Counted from the first letter of the stretch, positions 7,461 to 17,477 are shown. The stretch: DNA of 64,000 bases from Erythrobacter sp. (GCF_011765465.1 NZ_CP050265.1:1550001-1614000); one strand, 5' to 3'. Translations and numbers: made by a program. Notes: generated by a model from the letters alone, not told the origin.

Positions 7461-9844
7461 ATGTTCCTCAAGCAGTCCCAGATCACCCCGGTCCGGCTTT
7501 CCAAGGTCCTCGAAGCCGCCGAAGCCGCCGCGCGGGCGATCCCCCGGCCTTCCCGCTCGACGCGACGGTTGCGGTCAATCCTTTCCTCGGCCAGACCAGG
7601 GAAGACCTCGCCACTGCCGCTGCGCGCCTTGCCCGGGTGAGCGGCAGCCGCGCGACCCAGACGGCGGCGGATTACACTGCCGCGATCCGGTCCGGGCGCA
7701 TCACCGAGGCCGACCTCGAAGCCGCGCTCGAAGCCGCGACCTCGCCGCACAAGCCCAAGAGCGTCTCCGCGCTCAAGGTCGCCGCCACCAATGCGGAAGC
7801 CTCCCCCGCGCCGCGCGCCCTGCCGACCGTCGCCGACCTCGCTGCCGAGGCGACCGGCACGGACTGGCCCTCGGTCATCGAAAAGACCTTCGGCCTGTGG
7901 GCGGCGGGCCATTTCGACCGCGGGCAGGCGCTGTGGACCCCGACGCCGGGGACCGACGCCTTCACCGCGTGGCGCGCCTGGGCGATGCATGACCTCACGC
8001 CGGAAATCGCCGGGCTCGAAGGCTTCTGCGCCCATGTCGCCGAAGCGCCCGACACCGCCGAACGCGCGATCCTGTTCGCCGCCGAGGCGCTCGGCATCAC
8101 CGACGAGGCCGCCGAGACCGCCTTCCACCGGCTGCTGATGGATCTCGGCGGCTGGTCGCAGCACGCCCGCTGGATGCTGTGGCAGGCCGAACTCAAGGAA
8201 GACACCGACCGCACCATGGCCGACCTGCTCGCGATCCGCCTGATCTGGGAGGAAGCGCTGCTCGCCCACGTCCCCGGCATCGCCGAACGCTGGGCCGAGA
8301 CGGTCGCCGCCCACGCCCAGCCGGTCGAGCCTTCGGCGGAACAGGTCGTGCTCGCGATCCTGCAGGACGCCGCGGACCGCGCCCACCAGCGCACTCTTAC
8401 CGCTGCTCTCGACGGCAAGGCGGACTCTCCCGAGCGGCCCGAACTGCAGGCGGCCTTCTGCATCGACGTGCGCTCCGAGGTGTTCCGCCGCGCGCTCGAA
8501 AGCGTCGATCCGGCAATCGAGACGATCGGTTTCGCCGGGTTCTTCGGCCTGCCGCTCGCCCACCGCAGCCATGCCTCCGACACAGTCGAGGCGCGCCTGC
8601 CGGTCCTGCTCAACCCGGCGATCGAGACGACCAGCCAGGGCGATCCCGAAAAGGATCGCGCCGACCGGATTACCCTGCGCGCAAGCCGCGCCTGGGGCCG
8701 GTTCCGGCAGGCGGCGGTGTCCTCCTTCGCCTTCGTCGAGGCGATGGGACCGCTCTATTCGGTCAAGCTGCTGCGCTCCGCCCTCGGCCTCGCGGCCAAG
8801 GACGGCAAGACCGAACCCACCCCCGAGGTGATCGGCGGCCTCGACGCGGCGACCAAGGGCGAGACCGGCGCAGCCGTGCTCAGGGCGATGAGTCTGACCA
8901 AGGGCCACGGCAAGATCGTCCTGCTGCTCGGCCATGGTGGCAACGTCACCAACAACCCGCATGAAAGCGCCTATCATTGCGGCGCGTGCGGCGGCTACAC
9001 GGGCGAGGTTTCCGCCCGCCTGCTCGCGGTCCTGCTCAACGATCCCGAAACCCGCGCGGGGCTTAAGGAACGCGGGATCGAGGTGGCAGAGGACACGCTC
9101 TTCGTCGCGGGCCTTCACGACACGACGACCGATGCGATCACGATCTACGAAGACGGCCAGACTGCGGGCCGCGAAGCCGACCTCGCCAAGGTCCGCAAGT
9201 GGCTTGCCCAGGCGGGCGAAATGACCCGCGCCGAGCGCGCGCTGCGGATGCCCGGCGCGAAGGCGTCGAGCGTCCCGGCGCGGGCGACAAACTGGGCCGA
9301 GATCCGTCCGGAATGGGGCCTTGCCGGGTGTGCTGCCTTCATCGCCGCCCCGCGCGAGGCGACCACGGGCCGCGACCTCGGCGGGCGGGCCTTCCTCCAC
9401 TCCTACGACTGGCAGGCGGACGAGGGTTTCGCGACGCTCGAACTCATCATCACCGCGCCGGTGGTGGTCGCGAGCTGGATCAGCCTGCAATATTACGGCT
9501 CCTCGGTCGCGCCCGAAACCTTCGGCGGCGGCAACAAGCTGATCCACAACGTCGTCGGCGGGATCGGTGTCATCGAAGGCAATAGCGGCCGCCTGCGCCC
9601 CGGCCTGCCGTGGCAGGGCGTCCACGACGGCGACAAGCTCGCTCACGAGCCGCTGCGCCTTTCGGTCATGATCGAGGCCCCGCGCGAGGCGATCATCGAC
9701 GTGCTCGAACGCCACCCTGATGTCGCCGCCCTGTTCGACAATGGCTGGCTCCACCTTTTCACGCTGAAGGATGGCCGGGTCGACGCCCGCTACCTGCCGG
9801 GCCTGGCCTGGCAAGAGCAGGCGGCCGAAGCCATCGCGGCGTGA
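7461..9844 (+). CDS. dabA: DabA-type inorganic-carbon transport subunit (DUF2309), apparent 5' frameshift
   Basis: DabA is a zinc-binding, beta-carbonic-anhydrase-like cytoplasmic subunit that works with DabB. The main open frame (7637-9844, 735 residues from a GTG) holds the metal and active-site residues C275 and D277 in CIDVRSE, H433 in GHGGN and C448 in YHCGACGG; the 15-residue H-to-C spacing equals that of the characterised Halothiobacillus protein. The family N-terminus, including [11 protein letters not shown], is coded just upstream in the same frame but has no start codon there. The expected ATG at 7461, behind a CCGGAGAC site, is in another frame and would join if the C5 run at 7541-7545 were C6. 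This is a real inactivating mutation, a sequencing error or, less likely, programmed slippage. The stop is followed by a strong terminator. Confidence 0.85.
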
Positions 9845-9848
9845 CCAT

Positions 9849-9902
9849 AGCCCCTGCCGGCGCGTCCCCATGCGACCCGGACGCGCTGGCAGGGGCTTTT
9901 TC
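9849..9902 (+). terminator. Rho-independent terminator of dabBA
   Basis: A 19-pair stem (9849-9867 with 9879-9897; AGCCCCTGCCGG... and its complement, one G-U wobble) with an 11-base loop is followed by TTTTT. It lies five bases after the dabA stop and is the strongest terminator in the window. Confidence 0.92.
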
Positions 9903-9912
9903 ATGAAAGCGG

Positions 9913-10914
9913 TCAGGCGGGGGCGAGCCGCTCCATCAGGTAGCCGAGACAGTCCTGCCGCACGATCTGCGGATCGCCGGTCAGCATGGCGGGCGTGACG
10001 GGCCGTGCGAGGCGCAATTCGCCCTGCTCGACCGCGAAGAACTCCTCCGCCACATCGCGCCCCGCCTCGTCGATCATGGTCAACGGCATCGGGTGGCTCG
10101 CCCGGCCGAACGCCTCGCCCGCCGCGGTCTCGACGAAATTGAGCCGGTCGATGTCGGGCGCGAGGCTGAGATCGGCGGCCTCCCCTGCGAAGGACAGCGA
10201 CACATCCTCACGCACGCGCACCACGCCGAGCGTGTGGTAGAGGTCGAGCGCGCCACCTTCCCTGTCCCCGCCGAGCGTCTCGCTTTCCAGCACGTCCGCG
10301 ACGAAGCGCGCCGCCGCCTCCTCGTGCGCCGGACTGCCGGGCTTGCCGCATTCGGCGGTCATGGCCGGAATGTGTCCGGCGAAGGATGCAGTCTGCGTCC
10401 CCGGAACCCCGCGGAACAGCACGGCCCGCCGGGCGAAGCGGGCCGCCAGCTCGAGCACCTCGGGCCTGTGCTCGCAGATCACCGAATAGAACGGGTTGCG
10501 CCCGGTGTTGTTGTGGAGGTCGATCGCGGCGAAGGCCCCGCGCGCGAGAACTCGCTCATGGATCTCGGCCATCATCGCCGCTTCGACGGTCCCCACGTGG
10601 TCAAGCGTGCCGGGCCAGACCCGGTTGAAATCGGGCTGGTGGTCGAGCCGGCGCACGCCTTGCGCGGCAGCGGATACATTGCCGACCATCAGCATGAGCG
10701 CGCGCGGCAGGCTTCGCCCATCGTATGCGCGTAGCACACGCTGGATCGCGCCGAGGCCGACATCCTCGTTGCCGTGCATCAGGATCGAGACGAACAGCGG
10801 GGCCGCGCGCTCTCCCGGCAGCTCGATCAGGGTCGGTCCACCGAGCATTGCGGCCAGCTCGCCCGCGCGCGCTTCGAGAAAGCCCTCTGGAAGCGTATCG
10901 CGGCGCTTCAGCAT
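9913..10914 (-). CDS. Succinylglutamate desuccinylase/aspartoacylase-family zinc hydrolase
   Basis: A 333-residue M14-like amidohydrolase. Zinc ligands are visible as H47 and E50 in MHGNEDVG and H134 in IDLHNNTG, with DFNRVWPG (95-102) matching the substrate-binding Arg region of AstE/AspA proteins. The start ATG at 10912-10914 gives the family N-terminus; the open frame upstream overlaps the neighbouring gene. It follows the GCS2-type ligase gene by 10 bases, so one enzyme that forms a gamma-glutamyl-type amide and one that could cleave an N-acyl amino acid are co-transcribed. The substrate is not known, and it lacks the rest of the arginine succinyltransferase (ast) pathway nearby. Confidence 0.82.
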   Translation of the reverse strand: MLKRRDTLPEGFLEARAGELAAMLGGPTLIELPGERAAPLFVSILMHGNEDVGLGAIQRVLRAYDGRSLPRALMLMVGNVSAAAQGVRRLDHQPDFNRVWPGTLDHVGTVEAAMMAEIHERVLARGAFAAIDLHNNTGRNPFYSVICEHRPEVLELAARFARRAVLFRGVPGTQTASFAGHIPAMTAECGKPGSPAHEEAAARFVADVLESETLGGDREGGALDLYHTLGVVRVREDVSLSFAGEAADLSLAPDIDRLNFVETAAGEAFGRASHPMPLTMIDEAGRDVAEEFFAVEQGELRLARPVTPAMLTGDPQIVRQDCLGYLMERLAPA

Positions 10915-10924
10915 CGGAGGACGC

Positions 10925-12346
10925 TCACAGCGGCCATTCGTGGACCGGCAGGCCGACGCGCTGGTTCTCGAGATAGGCCGCGACCATCCGGTGGAAATCG
11001 CCGTGCTTTTCATAAGCGGACACCTGCCAGTCCGCCCCGGTCCGCCCGCAGGCGAGCCGTGCGGCGATGGCGCCGAGGTATTTCTCGATCAGTTTCGCAT
11101 CCATGCCGAGATCGTGCAGCCCCTCCTCGGCGAGCGGGAGGAGGCCGTCGAGCACCGCGCGCGCCGACAGCCCCGACGCAGCGCCCGGCCATTCGAACGT
11201 CGCATCGAGCCCACGCTGCGCGGCTTCGTAAAAGTTCCGCACAGCCGCCTCGAAAGGCAGCGCGCGCATCATCCTCTCGGCCCGCGGCGCGAGCGCATGG
11301 ACCGCGCCGTAATAGAGCGCCGCGTTCGCCATCATGTCATAGACGCTGGGGCCGGCCGCCATGACCCGCTGCTCGATCCGCACATGGGGCCGCCCGCTCG
11401 CGCCGAAGCCGACGATCGGCCGCACCCAGCGCCAGATCGTCCCGTTGTGCAGCCTCACGCAGGGGAACCTTTCGGAGCGTTCGTCGCTGCAATCGGGCAG
11501 GATCACCGGATAATCCGCCAAATTCTCGGCAAAGATCGCGGTGGGATCGCTTTCCATGTAGCCAGCCCCCATCGACACGCGGGGCGGCCCTTCGACCCCG
11601 GCCAGCGCCTGTTCGAACACCGGGATGCGCGTTTCCTGCCACAGCCTGCGACCGAACAGGAAAGGCGCATTGGCAGAGATCGCCACCAGCGGCGCGGACA
11701 GGATCACCGAGGCGTTGAAATAGTGCGACGTCTGCGCGGCCGGGACCTGCAGGTGCAATTGCAGCGAAGTCGTCGCAGCCTCCAGCATGACGTCGCGATA
11801 GGAGGCAGCGAAGCGCTCGCCTCCGGGTTCGGGCGCGGCTATGTCGATCTCCACCGGGGCGTTGCCCCGCGCGCGCTGAATCTCGCGGTTCAGCGCGGCA
11901 TAGCGATTCATCGGGGTCATCGCCTCTATCGACAGGTCGCCTTCGCGCAGGGTCGGAAGCGTGCCGATCGCGACAACGGTCGAGACGTCGTCATGCGCAT
12001 TGGCGGCGCATCGGCGCATGGTCTCGCTGAGGTGCTCGTGCATCACCGCGAGGTCGCTCCCCGCGAGGCCGAGCACCGGCGCGTTGACCTCGATGTTGAA
12101 GCGCGACAATTCCGCGACGACATTGGGATCGCCGAGCCGCTCGAGAAAGCTCTGGTTATGGGGCGCGGGGAAGAAATTGTGGTCGATCAGCCACGCTTCG
12201 AGCTCGAGGCCGATGGTCGGCCCTACATCGTCTAATTGCCCCGCGGCGAACGCGTCGCGCAGCGCGCGCGTCTCTTCGGTCAAGCGGGTCTTGAAATGCG
12301 CGAAATCGGCCTCGGCGAAGCCCTCGGCGACGACCTCCTGCCCCAT
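10925..12346 (-). CDS. Carboxylate-amine ligase of the glutamate-cysteine ligase family 2 (GCS2) type
   Basis: A 473-residue ATP-dependent ligase-like protein. The N-terminal half has the GCS-type active-site pattern (IGLELEAWLID near residue 45, FNIEVNAPVLG near residue 85) and TSLQLHLQVP near residue 192, where metal- and glutamate-binding residues lie in relatives. The C-terminal region carries HVRIEQRVMAAGPS. It could make gamma-glutamylcysteine or a related dipeptide; bona fide alphaproteobacterial GshA is of a different group, so the role is uncertain. It is the first gene of a pair with the aspartoacylase-like hydrolase. Confidence 0.78.
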   Translation of the reverse strand: MGQEVVAEGFAEADFAHFKTRLTEETRALRDAFAAGQLDDVGPTIGLELEAWLIDHNFFPAPHNQSFLERLGDPNVVAELSRFNIEVNAPVLGLAGSDLAVMHEHLSETMRRCAANAHDDVSTVVAIGTLPTLREGDLSIEAMTPMNRYAALNREIQRARGNAPVEIDIAAPEPGGERFAASYRDVMLEAATTSLQLHLQVPAAQTSHYFNASVILSAPLVAISANAPFLFGRRLWQETRIPVFEQALAGVEGPPRVSMGAGYMESDPTAIFAENLADYPVILPDCSDERSERFPCVRLHNGTIWRWVRPIVGFGASGRPHVRIEQRVMAAGPSVYDMMANAALYYGAVHALAPRAERMMRALPFEAAVRNFYEAAQRGLDATFEWPGAASGLSARAVLDGLLPLAEEGLHDLGMDAKLIEKYLGAIAARLACGRTGADWQVSAYEKHGDFHRMVAAYLENQRVGLPVHEWPL

Positions 12347-12459
12347 TTGTCCTCCCTCCCATGTCTGCCCCTCCGCAATCCTGCGCGCTTTCGGGCGCGG
12401 TTTCCAGCCCCCTCGCGAAGGAGGCGGCGACGAAGGCTGAGGGCAATCGGGGGAGAAGG

Positions 12460-12545
12460 TGGTGGACAGGGCTGGATTCGAACCAGCGTACGCTTGCGCG
12501 GGCAGATTTACAGTCTGCTGCCTTTAACCACTCGGCCACCTGTCC
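12460..12545 (-). tRNA. tRNA-Tyr (GTA)
   Basis: The minus strand folds as a class II tRNA: acceptor stem GGACAGG/CCTGTCC, anticodon loop with GTA (ACTGTAAAT), a long variable arm (CCCGCGCAAGCG region), the GGTTCGAATCC T-arm, discriminator A and an encoded CCA (12460-12462). All parts are consistent with tRNA-Tyr. Confidence 0.96.
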
Positions 12546-12723
12546 ACACCGTCGGGAAACCGCCTTGCGGGAAGCCGGGCGAAGCCGGGTTTCCGTCGGC
12601 GGCGAAGCGCGGGGCACGGGGCGTCCGCGCTGCCGAGAGGCGCCCCAATGGCGAAGCGAGCCTTGCCTGTCAATGGCCCTGCTGGCAGGGGGGCGCTTCA
12701 CGCTCGCTTGGATGGAACGGCTA

Positions 12724-13515
12724 ATGGCGAAACAGGAACGCAAGCGCGCGCTGAGGGGCCGCGCCGGGCGCATGAAGGGCGGGCGCGGGTCCGGGCGGGC
12801 GAGCGCGGGCCATGTGCGGCTGTGGGGCCGCCACCCCGTCGAGGCGGCGCTGAAGAACCCGAACCGCGATCACCGAAAGCTGTGGGCCACGCGCGAAGGC
12901 ATCGACAGCCTCGACGGCGAATTGCCGCCCGATTTCCCGGTCGAATATGCCGATGCCGCCGATCTTGCCCGGCTGGTCGCGAAGGATGCGCCGCACCAGG
13001 GGCTGGTGCTCGAATGCCTGCCGCTGGACGATGTCTTCCTCGCCGATGTCGCGTCCGGCGATCCGGCGCGGCCGATCGTCGTGCTCGACCAGGTGACGGA
13101 CCCGCACAATGTCGGCGCGATCCTGCGTTCGGCCGCGGCTTTCAATGCCGCGGCGATCGTGACGCAGGACCGCCACGCCCCGCCCGAGAGCGGCGTTGTC
13201 GCCAAATCCGCATCGGGCGCGCTCGAGACCGTGCCGTGGGTGCGGGTCGTCAATCTCGCCCGCGCGCTGGGCGAGCTGGCCGACGCCGGATACTGGCGTA
13301 TCGGCATGACCGGGGAGGCCGATGCGACGCTCGCCGAGGCCATGCCCAAGGGAGCGCTCGCGATCGTTCTGGGGGCCGAAGGCGAAGGGCTGCGCGCCAA
13401 TGTCGCCTCGCATTGCGACGCGCTGGCGCGGCTGCCGATCTCGAACGTGATCGAAAGCCTCAACGTCTCGAACGCCGCCGCGATCGCGCTTTATGCGGCC
13501 GCGACGCGCGGTTAA
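12724..13515 (+). CDS. rlmB: 23S rRNA (guanosine-2'-O-)-methyltransferase, RlmB/TrmH-like
   Basis: A SPOUT-class SAM-dependent RNA methyltransferase, expected to 2'-O-methylate a guanosine of 23S rRNA. The 263-residue protein has a basic N-terminal tail, a substrate-binding domain (GHVRLWGRHPVEAAL near residue 29) and the three SpoU motifs: VLDQVTDPHNVGAILRSAAA near 120, AIVLGAEGEGLR near 216 and SNVIESLNVSNAAAIALY near 240. The ATG at 12724 matches the family start. It stands between tRNA-Tyr and a lipoprotein gene. RlmB is the best family assignment, but other TrmH-group targets are possible. Confidence 0.88.
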   Translation: MAKQERKRALRGRAGRMKGGRGSGRASAGHVRLWGRHPVEAALKNPNRDHRKLWATREGIDSLDGELPPDFPVEYADAADLARLVAKDAPHQGLVLECLPLDDVFLADVASGDPARPIVVLDQVTDPHNVGAILRSAAAFNAAAIVTQDRHAPPESGVVAKSASGALETVPWVRVVNLARALGELADAGYWRIGMTGEADATLAEAMPKGALAIVLGAEGEGLRANVASHCDALARLPISNVIESLNVSNAAAIALYAAATRG

Positions 13516-13549
13516 CCTGTTCCTGAGGCTTTGGGGGGAGACTACAGCA

Positions 13550-14437
13550 ATGACACATCATTCACCGATCCGTTACGCCGCCGCGACGATCCTCACGGGG
13601 CTCTCGCTCGTCCTGTCGGGTTGCTTCATCGCGCCGGGCAAGTTCGACTCTGCGCTCATCCTCGGCGAAGACGACAGCTTCACCTTCTCCTATGACGGCG
13701 AGATCTTCTTCCTCGGCCTGTCGGGCCTGTCGCAGATGGGCGCGGCCGCCGAGGAATTCGAGGCCGAGTGCACCGAAGAAGACAGCTTCGAAACGCGCGA
13801 ATGCACCCCCGCCGAGGTCGCCGAGCAGCGCGCCGAATGGGAGGCGAACGCACCCCAGCGCGCCGCAGAGGCGAAGCAGAAGGCCGAGCAGATGTCGGCC
13901 ATGATGGGCGGGATCGACCCTTCCGATCCCGAAGCGGCGCAGGAGCTCGCCGAGATGCTGATGCGGCAGAAGGGCTGGGAGCGCGTCGTGCCCAAGGGCG
14001 ATGGCGTCTTTGAGGTGAGCTATTCGATCACCGGCACGATGGGCCACGATTTCCTCTTTCCGATGATCGAAGGTTTTCCGACCACCAGTCCCTTTGTCCA
14101 GTTCATCCTGCGCGATGGCGACGTGGTCCGCGTCAACGCTCCCGCTTTCGCCGCGCAGAACGACGACAACCCTATGGCCGCGATGATGGGCGGCATGGGC
14201 GCGATGGCCGGGCTCGCCGCGCTGGGCGAGGAGCAGGATGGCGGCGAGGCGCCGCAGATGCCGAACATCCCGCAGATCGAGGGGACTTTCTCGATCGTCA
14301 CCAAGGGGTCGATGCGGATCCTCGCCAACAACACCGACGAGGGTGCGAACCCGACGCCTACGGGAGAGGTGCTGATGTGGGACATCACGCCGCGCACCAA
14401 GGCCGCGCCAACCGCACTGATCGACCTCACGCCGTGA
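13550..14437 (+). CDS. Predicted lipoprotein of unknown function
   Basis: The 295-residue product has a signal peptide ending in the lipobox LVLSGC with Cys25, so it should be lipid-anchored and face the periplasm. The mature part starts with beta-rich sequence, has an acidic charged segment near residues 65-130 containing paired cysteines (ECTEEDSFETRECTP), and a Met/Gly-rich stretch near 205-225 (NPMAAMMGGMGAMAG). A strong GGGGGGAG ribosome binding site precedes the ATG at 13550. No family was recognised; its close spacing to rlmB suggests co-transcription. A bidirectional terminator follows. Confidence 0.85.
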   Translation: MTHHSPIRYAAATILTGLSLVLSGCFIAPGKFDSALILGEDDSFTFSYDGEIFFLGLSGLSQMGAAAEEFEAECTEEDSFETRECTPAEVAEQRAEWEANAPQRAAEAKQKAEQMSAMMGGIDPSDPEAAQELAEMLMRQKGWERVVPKGDGVFEVSYSITGTMGHDFLFPMIEGFPTTSPFVQFILRDGDVVRVNAPAFAAQNDDNPMAAMMGGMGAMAGLAALGEEQDGGEAPQMPNIPQIEGTFSIVTKGSMRILANNTDEGANPTPTGEVLMWDITPRTKAAPTALIDLTP

Positions 14438-14471
14438 TCCGCGCCGCCTGACGGCAGAAGGCGCGCACGAA

Positions 14472-14503
14472 AAACCCCGCCAGCCTTGCGGTTGGCGGGG
14501 TTT
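14472..14503. terminator. Bidirectional terminator between lipoprotein gene and hupB
   Basis: An inverted repeat AACCCCGCCA/TTGGCGGGGTT (14473-14482 with 14492-14502) with a short loop is flanked by A and T runs. Read on the minus strand it is followed by a T run and would end hupB; read on the plus strand it would end the lipoprotein gene. Confidence 0.85.
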
Positions 14504-14547
14504 CGCGTTTCAGCGCGCGAACTATGCCGCGCGAAGAGCGGGTCGGA

Positions 14548-14820
14548 TCAGTTGACCGCGTCCTTGAGACCCTTGCCGGCCTTGAACTTCGGCTGGTTCG
14601 ACGCCGGGATCTTCATCTCTTCGCCGGTGCGCGGGTTGCGGCCGGTCGACGCCTTGCGCTTGGCGACGGAGAACGTGCCGAAACCGACCAGACGCACTTC
14701 GTCGCCGCTCGACAGGGCCTTGGTGATCGCTTCGAAAACGCCTTCGACGGCGTTGGAGGCGTCGTTCTTGGAGAGGCCACTGGTTTCGGCAACGGCGCTG
14801 ATCAGATCGTTCTTGTTCAT
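14548..14820 (-). CDS. hupB: DNA-binding protein HU
   Basis: A 90-residue nucleoid-associated protein that binds and bends DNA as a dimer. It starts MNKNDLISAVAETSGLSKND and has the HU/IHF arm motif GFGTFSVAKRKASTGRNP near residues 46-63 with the RNPRTGE beta-arm tip. The ATG at 14818-14820 was chosen by family length; the frame stays open to 14943. It lies downstream of lon in the same orientation, a conserved arrangement, but has its own promoter. Confidence 0.97.
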   Translation of the reverse strand: MNKNDLISAVAETSGLSKNDASNAVEGVFEAITKALSSGDEVRLVGFGTFSVAKRKASTGRNPRTGEEMKIPASNQPKFKAGKGLKDAVN

Positions 14821-14887
14821 ATTGGGAACCCCCTCAGTCTTGAGATCAATTCGTTCATTCGGTGAATCGCCTCCCCGAAAGCTCAGG

Positions 14888-14916
14888 ATTTGAGACTTTT
14901 TGCGAGAGACTGTCAA
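14888..14916 (-). promoter_or_regulatory. hupB promoter
   Basis: On the minus strand TTGACA (14911-14916), a 17-base spacer and TCAAAT (14888-14893) form a near-consensus sigma70-type promoter, consistent with the high expression expected of HU. The transcript would begin near 14880, giving a leader of about 60 bases. Confidence 0.7.
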
Positions 14917-15068
14917 AGGCAAATCGCCCGCGAACGCGCGCATTCACGACGAGTGTATCGCATTTGCGACGAACCGTGGCTCGCCTCATGATCCGCTCAT
15001 CCGGCGCGTTTCCCGAGTAGTTTGCGACCCTTACCGCGATTCGCGGCAAGCCACCGGTCCCTAGCCAA

Positions 15069-17477
15069 TCAATGCGCGGTTGGCACGTCCGAAACGGAAG
15101 GATTCTCACTCCCTGCGGCTGCGTGCGGCTGCGAAGCGAGATCGTCGGCCTCGGTCCACTCGATCGGGTCCGGCAGGTCGATAATCGCGCGGGTCAGCAC
15201 CTCGTCCACATGGCTCACCGGGATGATTTCGAGCCCCTCCTTCACATTGTCCGGAATCTCGGCGAGATCCTTGACGTTCTCCTCGGGGATGAGGACCGTC
15301 TTGATCCCGCCGCGAAGAGCAGCGAGCAGCTTTTCCTTCAAGCCGCCGATCGCCAGCACCCGGCCGCGCAGCGTGACTTCGCCGGTCATGGCGATGTCGG
15401 GCCGCACGTGCGCACCGGTGAGCGTCGAGACGATCGAGGTGACCATGCCGATGCCCGCGCTCGGCCCGTCCTTGGGCACGGCACCTTCGGGCAGGTGGAT
15501 GTGGACGTTCTTGCGCTGGAAGATCGAGGGCTTGATGCCATAGGCGGGCGCCCGCGCCTTGACGAAGCTGAAGGCCGCCGCGACGCTTTCGTTCATCACC
15601 TCGCCGAGCTTGCCGGTCGTCTTGATCTCGCCCTTGCCGGGGGTCGTCACGCTTTCGATCGTGAGCAGTTCGCCGCCGACCTGCGTCCAGGCGAGCCCCG
15701 TGACCGCGCCGACCTGCGCCTCTTCCTCGCTCATGCCGTGCTTGAACTTGCGTACGCCGGCGAAGTCGCCGAGGTTTTCCGGCGTCACGGTGACGCTCTG
15801 CGCCTCGCCTTCGAGGATCTTGCGCAAGGACTTGCGGCAAAGCCGCGCGATCTCGCGCTCCAGCGTGCGAACGCCCGCCTCGCGGGTGTAGTAGCGGATG
15901 AGGTCGCGCAGCCCCTCTTCGGTCAGTTCGAATTCGCCGTCCTTGAGACCATGCTCCTCGACCTGCTTGGGCAGCAGGTGGCGCTTGGCGATCTCGACCT
16001 TCTCGTCCTCGGTGTAGCCTTCGAGGCGGATGATCTCCATCCGGTCGAGCAGCGGCTGCGGCAGGTCGAGACTGTTCGCGGTGGTCACGAACATGATGCC
16101 CGACAGGTCGAGGTCGAGTTCGAGATAATGGTCCTGGAACTTGTTGTTCTGTTCCGGGTCGAGCACCTCGAGCAGTGCCGAGGCTGGGTCGCCGCGGAAA
16201 TCCTGGCCGAGCTTGTCGATTTCATCCAACAGGAACAGCGGGTTGATCGTGCCGGCCTTCTTGAGGTTCGAAACGATCTTGCCCGGCATCGAACCGATAT
16301 AGGTCCGGCGGTGGCCGCGAATTTCCGCCTCGTCGCGCACGCCGCCCAGCGACTGGCGCACGAATTCGCGGCCCGTCGCCTTTGCGATCGACTTGCCCAG
16401 CGACGTCTTGCCCACGCCGGGCGGGCCGACGAGGCACAGGATCGGCCCCTTCAGCTTGTTCGTGCGCGCCTGCACGGCGAGATATTCGATGATCCGGTCC
16501 TTGACCTTTTCGAGGCCGTAATGGTCCGCATCGAGCACGTCCTGCGCCTTGGCGATGTCCTTCTTGATCTTCGACTTCTTGCCCCAGGGCAGGCCCAGCA
16601 GCACGTCGAGGTAATTGCGGATGACGGTCGCCTCGGCGCTCATCGGCTGCATCGCCTTGAGCTTCTTGAGTTCGGCCTGCGCCTTGGCCCTGGCTTCCTT
16701 GGACAGCTTCGTCTTCTCGATCTTCTCGGTCAGCTCGGCAATCTCGTCGCCGTCCTCGCCGTCGCCGCCGCCCAGTTCGCTCTGGATCGCCTTCAGCTGT
16801 TCGTTGAGGTAATATTCGCGCTGCGTCTTTTCCATCTGGCGCTTCACGCGCCCGCGGATCTTGCGCTCGACCTGGAGGACTGACAGCTCGCCTTCCATGA
16901 AGGCCATGACGAGTTCGAGCCGCTTCAGCGGATTGGCCTCGGCCAGCAGCGACTGCTTGTCGGAAACCTTGGCGCTGAGCGCGGCGGCGATCACGTCGGC
17001 GAGCTGGCCGGCATCGTCGACTTCGCCGAGTTCGATGTTGGTTTCATCGCCCAGCTTCTTGTTGAGCTTGGCATATTCGCCGAACTGTTCGGTCACCTGC
17101 CGCATCAGCGCGGTGACTTCGCTGCCCGCGACCGTCTCGGGTTCGAGCAGGTCGACTTCGGCAAGGACATAGTCCCCGGCATCGCCGAGCCCTGCAAGCT
17201 GCGCGCGGTGCGCACCCTCGACCAGCACGCGCACCGTGCCGTCGGGCAGCTTCAGCAGCTGGAGCACCTGCGCGACGACGCCGACATCGTAGAGGTCATC
17301 GCCCTCGGGATCATCCGTGCCGGGATCGAGCTGGGCGAGGAGGAAGATGTCCTTCGACGCTTCCATCGCGGCTTCGAGTGCCGCCACCGATTTTTCGCGC
17401 CCGACGAAGAGGGGCACGACCATGCCGGGAAAGACGACGATGTCGCGCAAGGGGAGGAGGGGAAAGGTCTGGGTCAT
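15069..17477 (-). CDS. lon: ATP-dependent protease La (Lon)
   Basis: A cytoplasmic AAA+ protease that degrades misfolded and regulatory proteins. The 802-residue protein has the N-terminal LON substrate domain ([19 protein letters not shown] near residue 4), Walker A GPPGVGKT with Lys357, Walker B FLLDEIDK, and the C-terminal S16 protease domain with catalytic Ser673 in KDGPSAG and a Lys about 43 residues later in the [10 protein letters not shown] region. The ATG at 17475-17477 matches the family N-terminus. It is upstream of hupB on the same strand. Length and motifs are complete. Confidence 0.98.
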   Translation of the reverse strand: MTQTFPLLPLRDIVVFPGMVVPLFVGREKSVAALEAAMEASKDIFLLAQLDPGTDDPEGDDLYDVGVVAQVLQLLKLPDGTVRVLVEGAHRAQLAGLGDAGDYVLAEVDLLEPETVAGSEVTALMRQVTEQFGEYAKLNKKLGDETNIELGEVDDAGQLADVIAAALSAKVSDKQSLLAEANPLKRLELVMAFMEGELSVLQVERKIRGRVKRQMEKTQREYYLNEQLKAIQSELGGGDGEDGDEIAELTEKIEKTKLSKEARAKAQAELKKLKAMQPMSAEATVIRNYLDVLLGLPWGKKSKIKKDIAKAQDVLDADHYGLEKVKDRIIEYLAVQARTNKLKGPILCLVGPPGVGKTSLGKSIAKATGREFVRQSLGGVRDEAEIRGHRRTYIGSMPGKIVSNLKKAGTINPLFLLDEIDKLGQDFRGDPASALLEVLDPEQNNKFQDHYLELDLDLSGIMFVTTANSLDLPQPLLDRMEIIRLEGYTEDEKVEIAKRHLLPKQVEEHGLKDGEFELTEEGLRDLIRYYTREAGVRTLEREIARLCRKSLRKILEGEAQSVTVTPENLGDFAGVRKFKHGMSEEEAQVGAVTGLAWTQVGGELLTIESVTTPGKGEIKTTGKLGEVMNESVAAAFSFVKARAPAYGIKPSIFQRKNVHIHLPEGAVPKDGPSAGIGMVTSIVSTLTGAHVRPDIAMTGEVTLRGRVLAIGGLKEKLLAALRGGIKTVLIPEENVKDLAEIPDNVKEGLEIIPVSHVDEVLTRAIIDLPDPIEWTEADDLASQPHAAAGSENPSVSDVPTAH

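Noticed and set aside
7536..7560. Programmed -1 frameshifting in dabA
   Set aside because: The C-run is slippery but there is no ideal X-XXY-YYZ heptamer or evident downstream stimulator; a mutation or sequencing error is simpler.
7271..9904. 877-codon minus-strand open frame across dabA
   Set aside because: Arg/Gly/Asp-rich antisense shadow with no domain; the plus-strand DabA active-site residues are intact.
10496..12235. Long plus-strand open frame opposite the GCS2-type ligase and hydrolase
   Set aside because: It is the antisense shadow of two well-supported minus-strand genes, a common effect of high GC content.
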